Positions 54,780-64,000 of a stretch of DNA of 64,000 nt are shown one piece after another. The notes beneath the pieces were generated by a model. It saw only the letters and a program-made list of their open reading frames with translations. It was not told the DNA's origin and did no database searches. Every line of letters begins with the position of its first letter. The stretch's first letter is position 1. Origin of the DNA: Adiantum capillus-veneris (taxonomy: Eukaryota > Streptophyta > Polypodiopsida > Polypodiales > Pteridaceae); contig CM043949.1 of the NCBI GenBank assembly GCA_014529385.2, forward strand, positions 141,646,858 through 141,710,857, in the 5' to 3' direction. The position numbers were made by a program, and so were the translations under genes.

Positions 54780-55741
54780 GGTTTTCTCAATGAATGAATA
54801 ATTACAAAAAATGATAATCTGCCGAGCCGTCATTTTCCATAGGGTGTGTCCAGCTTCTAACACATTCCAAACAAGAAGCTCCTCATTCCAAACAAGAAGC
54901 TCCTCAAGCATTTTTTGTGCTTTCTCAAGTGCACCATATTTGGCATACATATCGACCAAGACATTGCCAAGCACAACACCCTTTTTTATCAACGGCTCTT
55001 GACTAACAATATCAAGCTCAATTTTTGTGTCCATATCAGCATCTTGCATAGAGCCACATGCCTTCAAGATGCACGCGTAGATGACTGCATCTATTAATAA
55101 CAAACTAGAGTTTCTCTTGTGGAAAATCTTGCAATTAGTGCATTCTAGGAGTCCACACTATGGATAGGAAGATAAAAACAGTGTAGATCTTTCTGGAATG
55201 TCTTCTGTTGTGCATATCCTACAACCTGTGCATTCCAATGTTTTGCATCCACTAAAAATAGCCTATAATTTCTTGCCTTGCTCTTGGTGCGCACATCCCG
55301 CAATCAGTGCATTCCAAGAGGCGACATTCACAACAGGACCTTCTTCTGAAACACACACCGTATTTGGTATACATATCAGCCAAGGCATTGCCAAGCATGA
55401 CATCTTTTTTCATCGACAACCCCTAACTAGCAATATCAGGTTGAATTTTTGTGCCCATATCAGCATTTTGTGCTGGTCCAAAATAAATAGCACCCCAATA
55501 ATAGCTTTTTGGCCTTGCCCCTGGGGGCCAATCTTACAATTAGTGCATTCCAAGATTCCACACTCGGGACAGGAAGCTCCTCGAGTAGTTGTGTAGAGCC
55601 ACATGCCTTCAAGATGTAACCATAGCCTTTAGGACGAAAGTATGGGTGACTAAATTTGGAGTGTTACACTTGCTTTGCATCTGTTGGAAACAACGTAGAG
55701 CTTTCTGGCACTGCTCTTGTAGCGTACATCCCGCAATCTAA
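54780..55741 (-). pseudogene. PPR gene relic
   Basis: The minus strand shows repeated pentatricopeptide motifs of the P-L-S type in broken frames. From upstream to downstream they are QEQCQKALRCFQQMQSK, PNLVTHTFVLKA, YILKACGS, a WNALIVRL-like turn, VMLGNALADMYTKYG, VGYAQQKTFQKDLHCF, YACILKACGSMQDADMDTKI and VLGNVLVDMYAKYGALEKAQ. PPR proteins bind organelle RNA in editing, splicing and stability. Many stops and shifts show that it is dead. A 21-bp duplication (CATTCCAAACAAGAAGCTCCT, about 54864-54905) adds to the damage. It is bordered by Gypsy 4 and by Copia C. Confidence 0.8.
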
Positions 55742-56704
55742 TGATCACTTGATCAAGTTGTGTCCTAAGTTGAAGGCCAAAGAGGCTAAGAAGAAAGAGG
55801 GTGGTTCCACTGCAAATGCTGGTTCCACTACAAATGCAGCCATTGTTGAGTCTTTTGTGAAAGGAGACTGTGATGCTGATGTTGATCAAGAATGGGATTT
55901 TAGCGCAGAATGCACTTACAATCCTGTTGTCCATGATGCATGCTTGTCAGTTGTTGCTGCAGATTCACATGTGTGGTATTTCGACAGTGGTGCTACAAAG
56001 CACATTACCTCACATCGTGAATTGTTTACCTCCCTTGAGTCTGTCCCTCATGGGAATCCAGTCACTTGTGCCAACAATGCCTCTTATCCAGTTCAGGGAG
56101 TTGGAAAGATTGTGCTTACTGCTGCTAATGGCAGTTCTTTCACACTTGTTGATGCACTTTATGTACCTGGGATCAAGAAGAATGTCTTGTTTGTATCCGC
56201 ACTTGCTAGACTTGGACTTGTAGTCAAATTTGTGGATGACAGATGTACAATTCATGATCTAAGTTTTGGTGATGAAATTGTTGCATCTGGCCTTTTGTGT
56301 CGTGGGCTGTATAAGCTCACTTTGTATGACAAGTGTGGATAAAATTTTGCAAATGCTATTGCACATTCAAGGGCTATTTCAGATGCAAAACTTTGGCATG
56401 CACGTTTTGGTCATCTGAATTTTGCCAGTTTGCTGCATTTGCAGAAATCTGATATGGTTACTTCTTTGCCGCCTCTTGAAGCACCTGTCAAACATGTTTG
56501 TGAAGGTTGTATTTTGGGTAAGATGCAGTGTTCTAAGTTTCAAAGGATGGTTCAGTTCGGGCACATGCAGGTTGCAGCTTGTGCATAGTGATGTTTGTGG
56601 GCCCATGCAAACTCTGTCCTTGCTCAATTACCTGTACTTTGTGACTTTCATTGATGATTACTCCAGGCATACATGGGTATTTTCGCTTAAAGCGAAGTCC
56701 GAAG
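55742..56704 (+). pseudogene. Copia C fragment: gag tail, protease, GAG-pre-integrase, integrase start
   Basis: The open stretch to 56342 contains KLKAKEAKKKEGG (after the lost zinc knuckle), the protease active site VWYFDSGATKHITS, NNASYPVQGVGKIVL and FTLVDALYVPGIKKN. After a TAA the frame continues with DAKLWHARFGHLNFASLLHL, the GAG-pre-integrase signature, and CEGCILGKMQCSKFQ. Integrase begins VHSDVCGPMQTLSLLNYLYF and stops at WVFSLKAKSEV. The family is close to Copia A. Both ends are truncated, on the left by the PPR relic and on the right by an LTR at 56705. It has one stop and one frameshift. Confidence 0.88.
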
Positions 56705-56957
56705 TAGAGTCAGGTACCGGGCTTGTCGGTCCAATAGGAAAAGGGTAAGAGTGATCGCCGATGAGAGGCGCACTCTAACTGGAACATTCAAGGGATTAGT
56801 TGGCTAAGCATGGGCGCTCAAGTGTGAATGGGGCGATCTCATATAAAAGTCAACTAAACCTAAAATTCACCGATCTCTCATTTGTGCAATTGAAGAGTGC
56901 TCTTGCTCCATCTCCATCTTCTTCTTCTTCTTCATCTCCTTGTGTGTATGTGTATGC

Positions 56958-57031
<74 letters not shown>

Positions 57032-57260
57032 ATTGCGGCGGTACAACGGCGGCGGCGAGGCGGTTGAGCGCGGCGTAGCGGCGTCTCCTCTTCTTCGCGG
57101 CGAGGAATCCTCCACGACAGGAAGCGTAGAGTGGTGAATGATACACCAACGCCATCTTTGAGATTCCTAGTTTAGGTTGTTGTGTGCTTGGAGCCATTTG
57201 TGGCTCGCACACAGTGTATGGGCAAGTTTCTTGCATTGACACGTGCGACATACGCACACA
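56705..57260 (+). repeat. LTR (5' truncated or unrecognised start) with (GA)n
   Basis: A TATA box (TATAAAAG, 56842-56849), a (GA)n run of 71 bases at 56960-57030, a GCGGC-rich stretch (57031-57105) and the end CGCACACA lie directly before an Asp-type PBS. The LTR end is therefore firm. The start is placed where the Copia C coding text stops. No second copy of this LTR occurs in the window. Confidence 0.7.
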
Positions 57261-57264
57261 TTTT

Positions 57265-57282
57265 TGGCGCCGTTGCCGGGGA
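57265..57282 (+). other. Primer-binding site of the gag-only element
   Basis: TGGCGCCGTTGCCGGGGA is the same Asp-tRNA-type PBS as in Gypsy 4, here on the plus strand and four bases after the LTR. Confidence 0.9.
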
Positions 57283-57987
57283 ATGCCATACACTAAGCTT
57301 GAATGGCACTCTGTATTTCTTTTGTGGTGCAATTTCAATTGTAGGAAAGGTAAGGAAGGAGGGTGTGTGTGTTGAGAAGAAGGATTTTGTGTTATACTGT
57401 GTAATTTTTTTGTTAATGGAGTTTTCAAAGGTACTGTGTTTTTTCTCTTTGTAAGGTGTTAGTATTAAGGTTGTTAGTTTTGTGTAATGTAATGTACAGT
57501 AAGTAGAAAGTAGATCTGTGAGAGCTAATGCAGTGTGTTAGTGTGTGACAGTAGGTGTATTAGTTAGAAGTAGGTAGGTAGAGTGTGTGTGTGCTCTCAC
57601 GCAGGCCGCGGCGACCTTATCCTTAAAAAATAAATAAAAATAAAGGTAGGACCGGGATCGGGAATATCTTGCAGACCCAAGCCCAAGCTCACGCTCAAGC
57701 TTAGACATCTATCACCCTTAAAAATTACGAATTTTAGCTTCACACGGAGCAAAAAATCGACTTTTTTGAGGACCAACGGATCTTTAGGTGACCGAACGTT
57801 GTGCTGTAAAGCACACCGCGACCCTTTGAGTGATACGCTCGTTTTGAGCTATCACACACTTTAATAAAAAAAAAGAAAACATTAAAAACGTAAAAAACAT
57901 GCGTGAAAACAGACGCTTAAAAAAGTAAGCGGTTAACCTTCGAGGTTAGTCGCCGACGCTTGTAGGGTGTGAAAGGAACATGCATCT
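57283..57987 (+). other. Leader of the gag-only element
   Basis: About 700 bp of non-coding text with TAG/TGT-rich stretches lie between the PBS and the first gag-like frame. I see no palindromes like those of Gypsy 4. Confidence 0.5.
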
Positions 57988-60313
57988 GTGCTCTGGTCGT
58001 GTGCTAGAGACGCAAGTTCTCAATATCCACCTACTTTAGGTTCCAGGCCCTCGGCGGGGACCCAAGGTAGTACAAACCAAGACCTGAACATAGCGGCTAG
58101 TGACTCTTCCTCTGACTACGACGTCATGGAGGGTTTCCCAATGCCTAATCCCGATAGCTCAAGCCAAGACATGCATGCCATGGGCCCGCGGTCCGGGCCG
58201 AGCGTGCTTAGCCGCTTGAAGGAAACCTTTAGTAGAGCCACTTGCTCCGAACATAGAGCTAATGATGTAAATGAGGGAGGTGGGGAATTAAATTCTCCAT
58301 TCGTGACCAACGTAGACCCTATACCCTTAGAGAATGTGCACGTGAATACTTCATTCACTGCACCTCCTGACTCTTTAGAGTTATTTCCCTCCGAGGTCAT
58401 ATTACCCGATGGTAGAAGCCTTGCCGAAGTGCAAGAGGTTGAGTGATATATCCTTGCAGCGAGGGAAAAGGAAATTGAGAGCTTACGCAAGGCGGAGCAA
58501 CAAAATCAAAAGGTCCTATGTCAATATCCTTGCTAAGAGAGCAATCAAGTGCTCCTGACTTAGCAACCTCTAAGGGCCAACCCCTAGAAAGCAACATTGC
58601 ATCTAGCTCAAAGGACACCCCTAGCACCTCAATCCTAGATGGAGCGTTCTTAAATGAGAACTGTGAGTACGAACTACAAACAGAAACTCTAACCGATCTA
58701 TACACAGGTTACACCTATCACGTGGGTTGGTTAGATGTCCTGCAATCCACAATGGGTGCTACTACTGTGGAGGATCAACAACAAAGAGTTTGTGAGGTCA
58801 TCCATAGGGTCATTGAGTTAGAGAGACAGAACAAGGGGATCAACATGCCTTCAACAGGTCTCATGAGATTCTTAGATACAGGAAAGGCTAAACAACCGAC
58901 CTTATCGCAAATGGAGACTCCCTCGGTAAGTTCGATGGATCCTCCATATGTTGTTTCTCTAGGGGTCTCAGTGCAATCTGAGCCACAAGTGATAGCTTCA
59001 CCTTTCCAAGTCTAGCTCATCTTTCCCTTGATGACACCATGGCTACCATGCCTACCCCAATGAAGGGCATGCTGAGAAACACGCCATGGACCTCATATGT
59101 TAGTAAAGCACCGCTACATGGTAGCTCAATGCCTGCAACAGTACCTACAAGTGTGTACCAATCGTATACACCCATGGGTCCTCGTACTCATGTAGTCCCT
59201 ACCCCTCCCATTGTTTCAACTACCTATGCTCCACAACCACAACACCCAAGTTCTTATTTCCATGGGACTATACCGGCTAGCATTAGCATGTCACATCCGA
59301 CATCTGCTATGCCTAGGGCCACACATATGAACTTTGGACCACCACATGGCACAACATCGTACCCAATGTGGAACCCAAGGGCTTCCTATGCGCCAAGCCC
59401 GATGCCAATACCTACTCCACATGTAGTCTCTGGAGCATCTCCACCCACGGTGCCTGCTCACTTAGGTGACTTGGCAACATTTGCTCAAGCTATCGGTCGA
59501 TCTATTGTTGAGAATATGCGTAACGCGCCTGATAGAGAGCCTAGAAGTAAGGCAGTACAAATAGCCAAGCTCACACAAAAATTTAGTGGAGACGGGGATG
59601 TGAAAAAGCATATCGAAGTGTTTGAACAAATATGCGATTCTCTAGGAGAACACAATGACCTACATAAGAACAATGCTTTAAGCCTAACCTTAAGTGGAAA
59701 AGCTGGGGATTGGTATAGAACCCTAAGGGTGGAAGAAAAAGCGATTTACCCTACTCTTAGGAGAGTATTCTTAAAAGAATACATACGAGAGGGAGTACTT
59801 TGGGGTGTAGCCTCTCAGCTCCAGAAATCCCAACGAGAGGAAGGAGAGTCGGTGAGAGACTTTATTAGTCGCTTGAAGCATTTGAATTCTCGATATAATC
59901 CAAATGAGCGCTTCAACAATAACCAATTGCTTGATAGATTCATTAGGGGATTACGACATGAGGATATCTACAATGGCTTAGTCATTAGAGGTATCACCAC
60001 TTGTGAAGCAGTCACCACCAATGCGATCCATTAATTGGAGGATAATTTAATAATTGAAGGAGAAAGAGTGTCTGTTGAGTCTAAATCTATTAGCTCACAA
60101 GCATCGGGGCAACAACCAATGACCCTAAAGCCTATTGCTAAGGAGCCAAAGATATCTGAGATGACTTTAGCAGATCTCACCAAGGCTATTCAAGAGAGTC
60201 TTAGAGACAATCGTGCTCTGCAGAACAATCATATGTATCCAAGAAGGGAGCAACAATGGTGCTCACTATGCTATGGACCGCATAGTACAAGTGAATGCCT
60301 ACTTTTAGAGTAA
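57988..60313 (+). pseudogene. Gag of a Tat/Athila-like element (broken)
   Basis: The N-terminal part lies at 57988-58446 (YDVMEGFPMPNPDSSSQDMH) and, shifted, 58518-59015. A Pro/Ser/Met-rich stretch starts at 59039. The capsid core (Retrotrans_gag) is at 59560-60031: KLTQKFSGDGDVKKHIEVFE, SLTLSGKAGDWYRTL, LLDRFIRGLRHEDIY. A TAA at 60032-60034 interrupts it and the same frame continues to 60313. A cysteine motif CSLCYGPHSTSEC has one residue too few before its His. A second knuckle follows in another frame (CNAWGRYGHQAKDC), with Trp for the second Cys. The gene has at least two stops and two frameshifts. Confidence 0.82.
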
Positions 60314-60319
60314 AATTCA

Positions 60320-60669
60320 ATGGGAATTGCAATGCCTGGGGAAGGTATGGTCATCAAGCTAAGGATTGCATAGTATTTAAGCGCGCGATGACGAATAGAC
60401 CAACCTTAGCATGGACAGACACACCTCGAGTGCCTGCATTGATGCCGGCCCCACCTCTTGAACAAACATCACAACACATGGTACCTAGGGCCCAAAATGT
60501 TGTTCAAACAACACCCTTACCACCTCCAGTGCTAGGACCGCAACCACCACATCCGAGAATCACTTCTATGAATCAAGTGGGTTGTGAGTCATCTATTGGT
60601 TGTTTGGAAGGCTGTGAGGAAGATATAGATCCTAATATTTCCTATGGGATGGATGTGCTTGAAGAATAG
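60320..60669 (+). pseudogene. Gag C-terminal tail
   Basis: After the second knuckle the frame has a Pro/Gln-rich part (PPLEQTSQHMVPRAQ) and an acidic end (DPNISYGMDVLEE) with a stop at 60667-60669. It continues the gag above after a frameshift at about 60315. Confidence 0.55.
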
Positions 60670-61349
60670 AGGAGGAGCAGTATGTCGCTCTTTACGAAGG
60701 CGACATCACAAAAGAGGAACAATCAAAGAAGATTGTAGATTCGCAGCCTAGATGGAGGAAAGGTTGGCTGAACAAATACCCAGCCTACCTCATCTACTTG
60801 GTGGAGGCACCAAAGGAGATTCGGGAGGATGCAACCTTCTGCCCGGTGCCAAGAGTCAGAAGCTGGAAAGAGCATGGCAGGATTGCAGAAAAGAAGCCAA
60901 ATTGGCTTAATTACCCCAGGATGCCAGGACCAAAGGCAGGAGAGAGAATAGGTAAAGCCTACATGGTGAAAACCCTAACGGGCACCATCAAGCTCTTTAC
61001 TGGCTCTCCTGACCTTTCGTGTCAGATGCTCAAGAAAATTTGCAGGACTCTCTTAGCTTGCATTGAAGTGTTCGCGCCAGATAAAGCCACGACCTCGAGT
61101 CTACTATCGACGGCCGACACAGTGACTGATATGATGTATGATCTTTCATTGCAGCCTTCTCCAAAAGTGTTGTACCTCCTATACCAAAGGATTATGTTTT
61201 TGCCTAGCTTCCACATGCAAACATTCGAAGAAGCTTTCTACACCGGCTTTTTCACCCACGAAAGCAAAATATTCGGCCCAACCTTGACCATCGGCAACCT
61301 ACGATACGAATCACATTTGCAGATGCTCAAGACGACAGGACTTTATTGA
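60670..61349 (+). CDS. Unidentified 3' ORF before the polypurine tract (about 226 codons)
   Basis: This frame is open from about 60667 without an obvious start. The first Met is at 60798. It begins EEQYVALYEGDITKEEQSKK, has a basic Trp-rich part (PRWRKGWLNKYP, RVRSWKEHGRIAEKKPNWLN) and ends in SLQPSPKVLYLLYQRIMFLP and TLTIGNLRYESHLQMLKTTG before a TGA at 61347-61349. It occupies the place of an extra 3' ORF in some Tat/Athila elements, between pol and the 3' LTR. I recognise no domain, no clear signal peptide and no membrane span. It may have been joined to the gag tail by a one-base shift near 60665. It is much better preserved than the gag in front of it. Confidence 0.5.
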
Positions 61350-61383
61350 CCAAGCATAAAAGTCATGTCAGGGACGACATGAA

Positions 61384-61398
61384 CGCGGAGGGGGGGAG
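61384..61398 (+). other. Polypurine tract
   Basis: GCGGAGGGGGGGAG directly precedes TGTTGAGCC, the start of an LTR. This is the usual arrangement at the 3' end of an element and marks the end of the unit carrying the unidentified ORF. Confidence 0.75.
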
Positions 61399-62247
61399 TG
61401 TTGAGCCAGCAGAGCCAGCAGAGGATCACACCCACATTTTTGCTCACACTCATCATTTTTGTAACCATTGATTGTAATAAATGTCTTTCCGACATTGATT
61501 TTGAATTGAGCCATTCATTAAGTAACGGGACTCAATTGAGTTTCCAGCTTGTAATCCCGAAGTAATTTCACTTGCTGATGTAATTAGTTAGAGATGTTCT
61601 CACCTCCAAGGCTGAGGTATATAAGCCAAAGTTTTTGTAACCTAAGGGGATTCAGATTATTAATCAAAGTGAGTTTTTGAGTGCCGTGACTGTGTCTGAG
61701 AGAGAGTGAGAGAGAGAGAGAGAGAGTCTTATCTACTTGCTACGCGAGCTACGGAGCCGCCATTGGAGAAGCGACACCGCCATTGTGTTAGCAACGGCGA
61801 GAGCTACGCACAGATACCAAGAGTGCGCGCTATCGGCTTCTATGTGTGGTAAGTTCCTACGAGCTTCGGTGTGAGTTTTCTTCCAACTCGTGTGTCGGAA
61901 TGGAGCGTGCAGCATATCTATAGAACCACAACGAGTAGAGCTACACATTAGTACCATCGGGGTCAAGTTTCGATCACCTGTATTTTTCGGCCTGTCTTCA
62001 TACGCGTTTACCGCACGGAGTGATTATAGGTTGATTTTGCAGTTCAAGTCTTTAAGGTGTTGTTCTTACCTAGTGTATAGACTTCCCCTTGAGTTTGAGA
62101 TCGATTCAATGATTCTAGATCCTGTTTCGTATAGCATTCGTTCGTAGTAAGGATTTCAGTCACTTGCGTATTTTAGAACTTAGATTTGATTTCCTTAGTA
62201 GTGATTGTCATTAGAAGGTCGAGTAGGTGATTTGAGACCCACCTAGT
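61399..62247 (+). repeat. 3' LTR of the preceding element (right border uncertain)
   Basis: It starts TGTTGAGCCAGCAG after the polypurine tract. It has a TATA box (GTATATAAG, about 61617) and a GA-rich run at 61698-61727. It does not resemble the LTR at 56705-57260, so the two are not a pair. The right end may be earlier than given here; CTACACA at 61946 is a candidate. Confidence 0.55.
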
Positions 62248-62529
62248 TGTTGTAGACATGTAGTAGTGTTAGTGTGTATACGCGCTTCACCAGGGGCACT
62301 TTTCTCCCACTGGGTTTTTCCCCCTGGACATCCGGTGTGAAAGGACACCTTATCTCTTAGGGTTTCATATAAGCTTTGTAGCTCTGAGTTTGTATACACA
62401 TTATTATTCTAATACAGAGAGAGAGACTACAGAGATCTCGTACACAAGCTCTGTGTCTTCTCCTTCTCCATCTTCTTCCTACTCTGAGTTGCTGTCTTCC
62501 TTCTGTTTCCTGTTTCATCATCTTCAACA
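62248..62529 (+). repeat. Copia D 5' LTR (282 bp, start inferred)
   Basis: The right end TCTTCAACA is fixed by the PBS. TGTTGTAGACATG at 62248 is nearly the exact complement of that end, so it is the best start. Inside are a TATA-like CATATAAG (about 62367) and a GA-rich run near 62416. The length fits short Copia LTRs. Confidence 0.65.
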
Positions 62530-62531
62530 AT

Positions 62532-62543
62532 TGGTATCAGAGC
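62532..62543 (+). other. Copia D primer-binding site
   Basis: TGGTATCAGAGC is an exact initiator-Met-tRNA type PBS, two bases after the LTR end. Confidence 0.92.
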
Positions 62544-62928
62544 GAGGTGATTTCCAGAGCCTCTACTTGCGTTTTCGCGTCCGCGCGCGCAATCGCAGTT
62601 TTTAGGCAGTTTTCAGAAAATTTGTTCGTGGGAGCATCCTCGACGTTCCGGGAGTATTCTGACTAGGCGACCTGGGGTTTTACCCCCCTTTCGAAGCCGT
62701 TCGAGCCCTCAGAATTTTGTTCTGAGCAGCGTAGCAGAAGTTACTTTTCGGAGGCGTTTAGATCAAGAGGGTGTGCTTTTTGACAGATTTTCTTCAGGTA
62801 AACAGTTCTTTTGGGAAGCAGCTTGTCTTAGCTTTGTGCTGAGATTTTGTGTAGAGTTTTGCTTGGATTGGAGAGGAGATTTGCGAATCTCTTGGAGGTT
62901 CTTTTGCTCTCTTGTGTGTATCTACAGT

Positions 62929-64000
62929 ATGGCTCAATCTACGGAGAAAGAGATTTTTGGTGCGTTTACATCCGAAGACAAATTGGATGGTACCAACTAT
63001 TCTCTTTGGTCTTTTATGGCCAAAAATGTTTTGGTTGGTAAAGGATTGTGGGATTATGTATCTGGAGATGAAGTTCGTCCAGGTAGCATTGCACCTGCCA
63101 CGCCTGGTCGTGGTGCAGCTGTTGGTGCAGGACCCTCACAAGTCACTCCAGAGCAAAAGAGATGGGATACTAAAGATGCACAGGCTATGGCTGTGATTGC
63201 CTTAACCATAAAGAGGACAATCACACCACATATCAGATCTTACAAAACTTCTGAGGATGCTTGGAACACTCTGCAAGCTATGTTTGGAGGAAGAAATGCT
63301 GCCAGAATAGAGTTTTTGAAGAAACAACTTGACAAAATACAGATGGACGAAAGTGACGATATTGTCGAGCATCTTACAAAAATCAGGGATCTTAAAGAGC
63401 AATTGCTTAGCATTGATGAAGTGATTCCAGAGAAGGACTTGGTTTCCAAAACACTCAATTCACTACCACCATCTTATTTGACTTTTCAGACTTCTTTGAC
63501 TCTGTCTTTGCGAGCTAATCCTGACCCTCTTTATTTTGAAGAGTTAGTGGCTTTGCTATTGCAGGAGGATCAATCACGTAAGAACAAGTCTTTACAGGTG
63601 GATGGTATGGATCATGCTCTTGTTGTACAGAACAAAAATAGGGGTAAAGAGAGTGCTCATTACTCCAAGTCTAGTGCAGGACAATCTTCAGAGAAGTCTA
63701 AAGGTGATTCCGACAAGTCCAAGAAGAAAGGTAAATGTCACTACTGCAAGAAACCTGGTCACTACATTAGTGAGTGTAAAAAGCGAATTGCTAAAGAAAA
63801 GAAGAAAGAGTCAAGTTTGGTTGTTTCAGCTTCTAGTGATTCTTCTACAGCTAAAGAAGAGTCTGCAAACTTTGTGCAGGATTCTTATGCTTTTGTAGTA
63901 TGTTCAGATTTTTCTGCTTACAGTGTTGACAAGACACAAATGATTTGGTACTTTGATAGTGGTGCATCCAGGCATATTACTTCAAGGAAGGATTTGTTTT
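62929..64000 (+). CDS. Copia D gag-protease (intact frame, runs off the window)
   Basis: From the ATG at 62929 the frame is open for 357 codons to the window edge. Its start MAQSTEKEIFGAFTSEDKLD follows a 385-bp leader. The gag core has LDGTNYSLWSFMAKNVLVGK (residues 19-38), a WDTKDAQAMAVIALTI helix and the EFLKKQLDKIQMDESD stretch. These are the UBN2-type Copia gag signatures. The zinc knuckle CHYCKKPGHYISEC (residues 270-283) has all ligands. The protease active site is WYFDSGASRHIT with the catalytic Asp at residue 343. No stop, frameshift or ligand loss is present, in contrast to all other elements here. Pol should follow outside the window. Confidence 0.93.
   Translation, partial: MAQSTEKEIFGAFTSEDKLDGTNYSLWSFMAKNVLVGKGLWDYVSGDEVRPGSIAPATPGRGAAVGAGPSQVTPEQKRWDTKDAQAMAVIALTIKRTITPHIRSYKTSEDAWNTLQAMFGGRNAARIEFLKKQLDKIQMDESDDIVEHLTKIRDLKEQLLSIDEVIPEKDLVSKTLNSLPPSYLTFQTSLTLSLRANPDPLYFEELVALLLQEDQSRKNKSLQVDGMDHALVVQNKNRGKESAHYSKSSAGQSSEKSKGDSDKSKKKGKCHYCKKPGHYISECKKRIAKEKKKESSLVVSASSDSSTAKEESANFVQDSYAFVVCSDFSAYSVDKTQMIWYFDSGASRHITSRKDLF

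Noticed and set aside
56850-57428. Frames with Ser/Leu or Arg/Glu repeats over the (GA)n run
   Set aside because: They are microsatellite translations inside an LTR. The flanks are LTR promoter and PBS.
61399-62529. One LTR from TGTTGAGCC to TCTTCAACA (matching ends TGTTGA/TCAACA)
   Set aside because: It would hold two TATA regions and be preceded by a polypurine tract of another element. A shorter LTR from 62248 fits the Copia D end better. It remains a weaker alternative.

Overview
The window is plant nuclear DNA that consists almost entirely of LTR retrotransposons, nested, truncated and decayed to different degrees. Nothing is bacterial: there are no operons, the PBS sequences match plant initiator-Met and Asp tRNAs, and the microsatellites, minisatellites and splice signals are plant-like. 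Relics of a pentatricopeptide-repeat (PPR) gene, with wording I associate with the expanded PPR families of seed-free vascular plants, make a fern-like genome my best guess. That assignment is an inference.

Layout. 1-4140: old repeat DNA with a gag relic, a 70-bp minisatellite that runs into an 863-base poly-C tract, and a 445-bp-period direct repeat. 4142-16649: a minus-strand Copia element (Copia A, about 200-bp LTRs) split by a plus-strand chromodomain-bearing Ty3/Gypsy element (Gypsy 1, 7625-15818). 16650-20856: repeat DNA and a weak candidate gene start. 20857-29366: Gypsy 2, same family, minus strand, with AGGCT target duplications and an internal inverted LTR piece. 29470-30330: Copia B tail. 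32244-33046: a solo LTR with GTTTT target duplications. 33487-38653: a plus-strand Gypsy 5 whose gag segment is tandemly duplicated, joined to two host-like exons (38652-39116). 40460-42311: a diverged LTR and an RT relic. 42312-46002: truncated Gypsy 3. 46365-54740: Gypsy 4, a Tat/Athila-like element with an Asp-tRNA PBS and repeated perfect palindromes in its leader. 54780-55741: PPR relic. 55742-56704: Copia C fragment. 56705-61398: a gag-only element plus an unidentified 3' ORF and polypurine tract. 61399-62247: an LTR. 62248-64000: the 5' end of Copia D, whose gag-protease frame is open to the window edge.

How it works together. The genes here are retrotransposon genes: gag (particle), protease, reverse transcriptase/RNase H, integrase, and in Gypsy 1/2 a C-terminal chromodomain likely to steer integration. 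Only Copia D looks young. The most unusual signals are the poly-C tract, paired inverted CCAAT boxes at a near-fixed 22-bp spacing in the LTRs of the Gypsy 1/2/3 family, the palindrome series in the Gypsy 4 leader, the Gypsy 2 LTR palindrome, and the host-exon junction at 38.65 kb.
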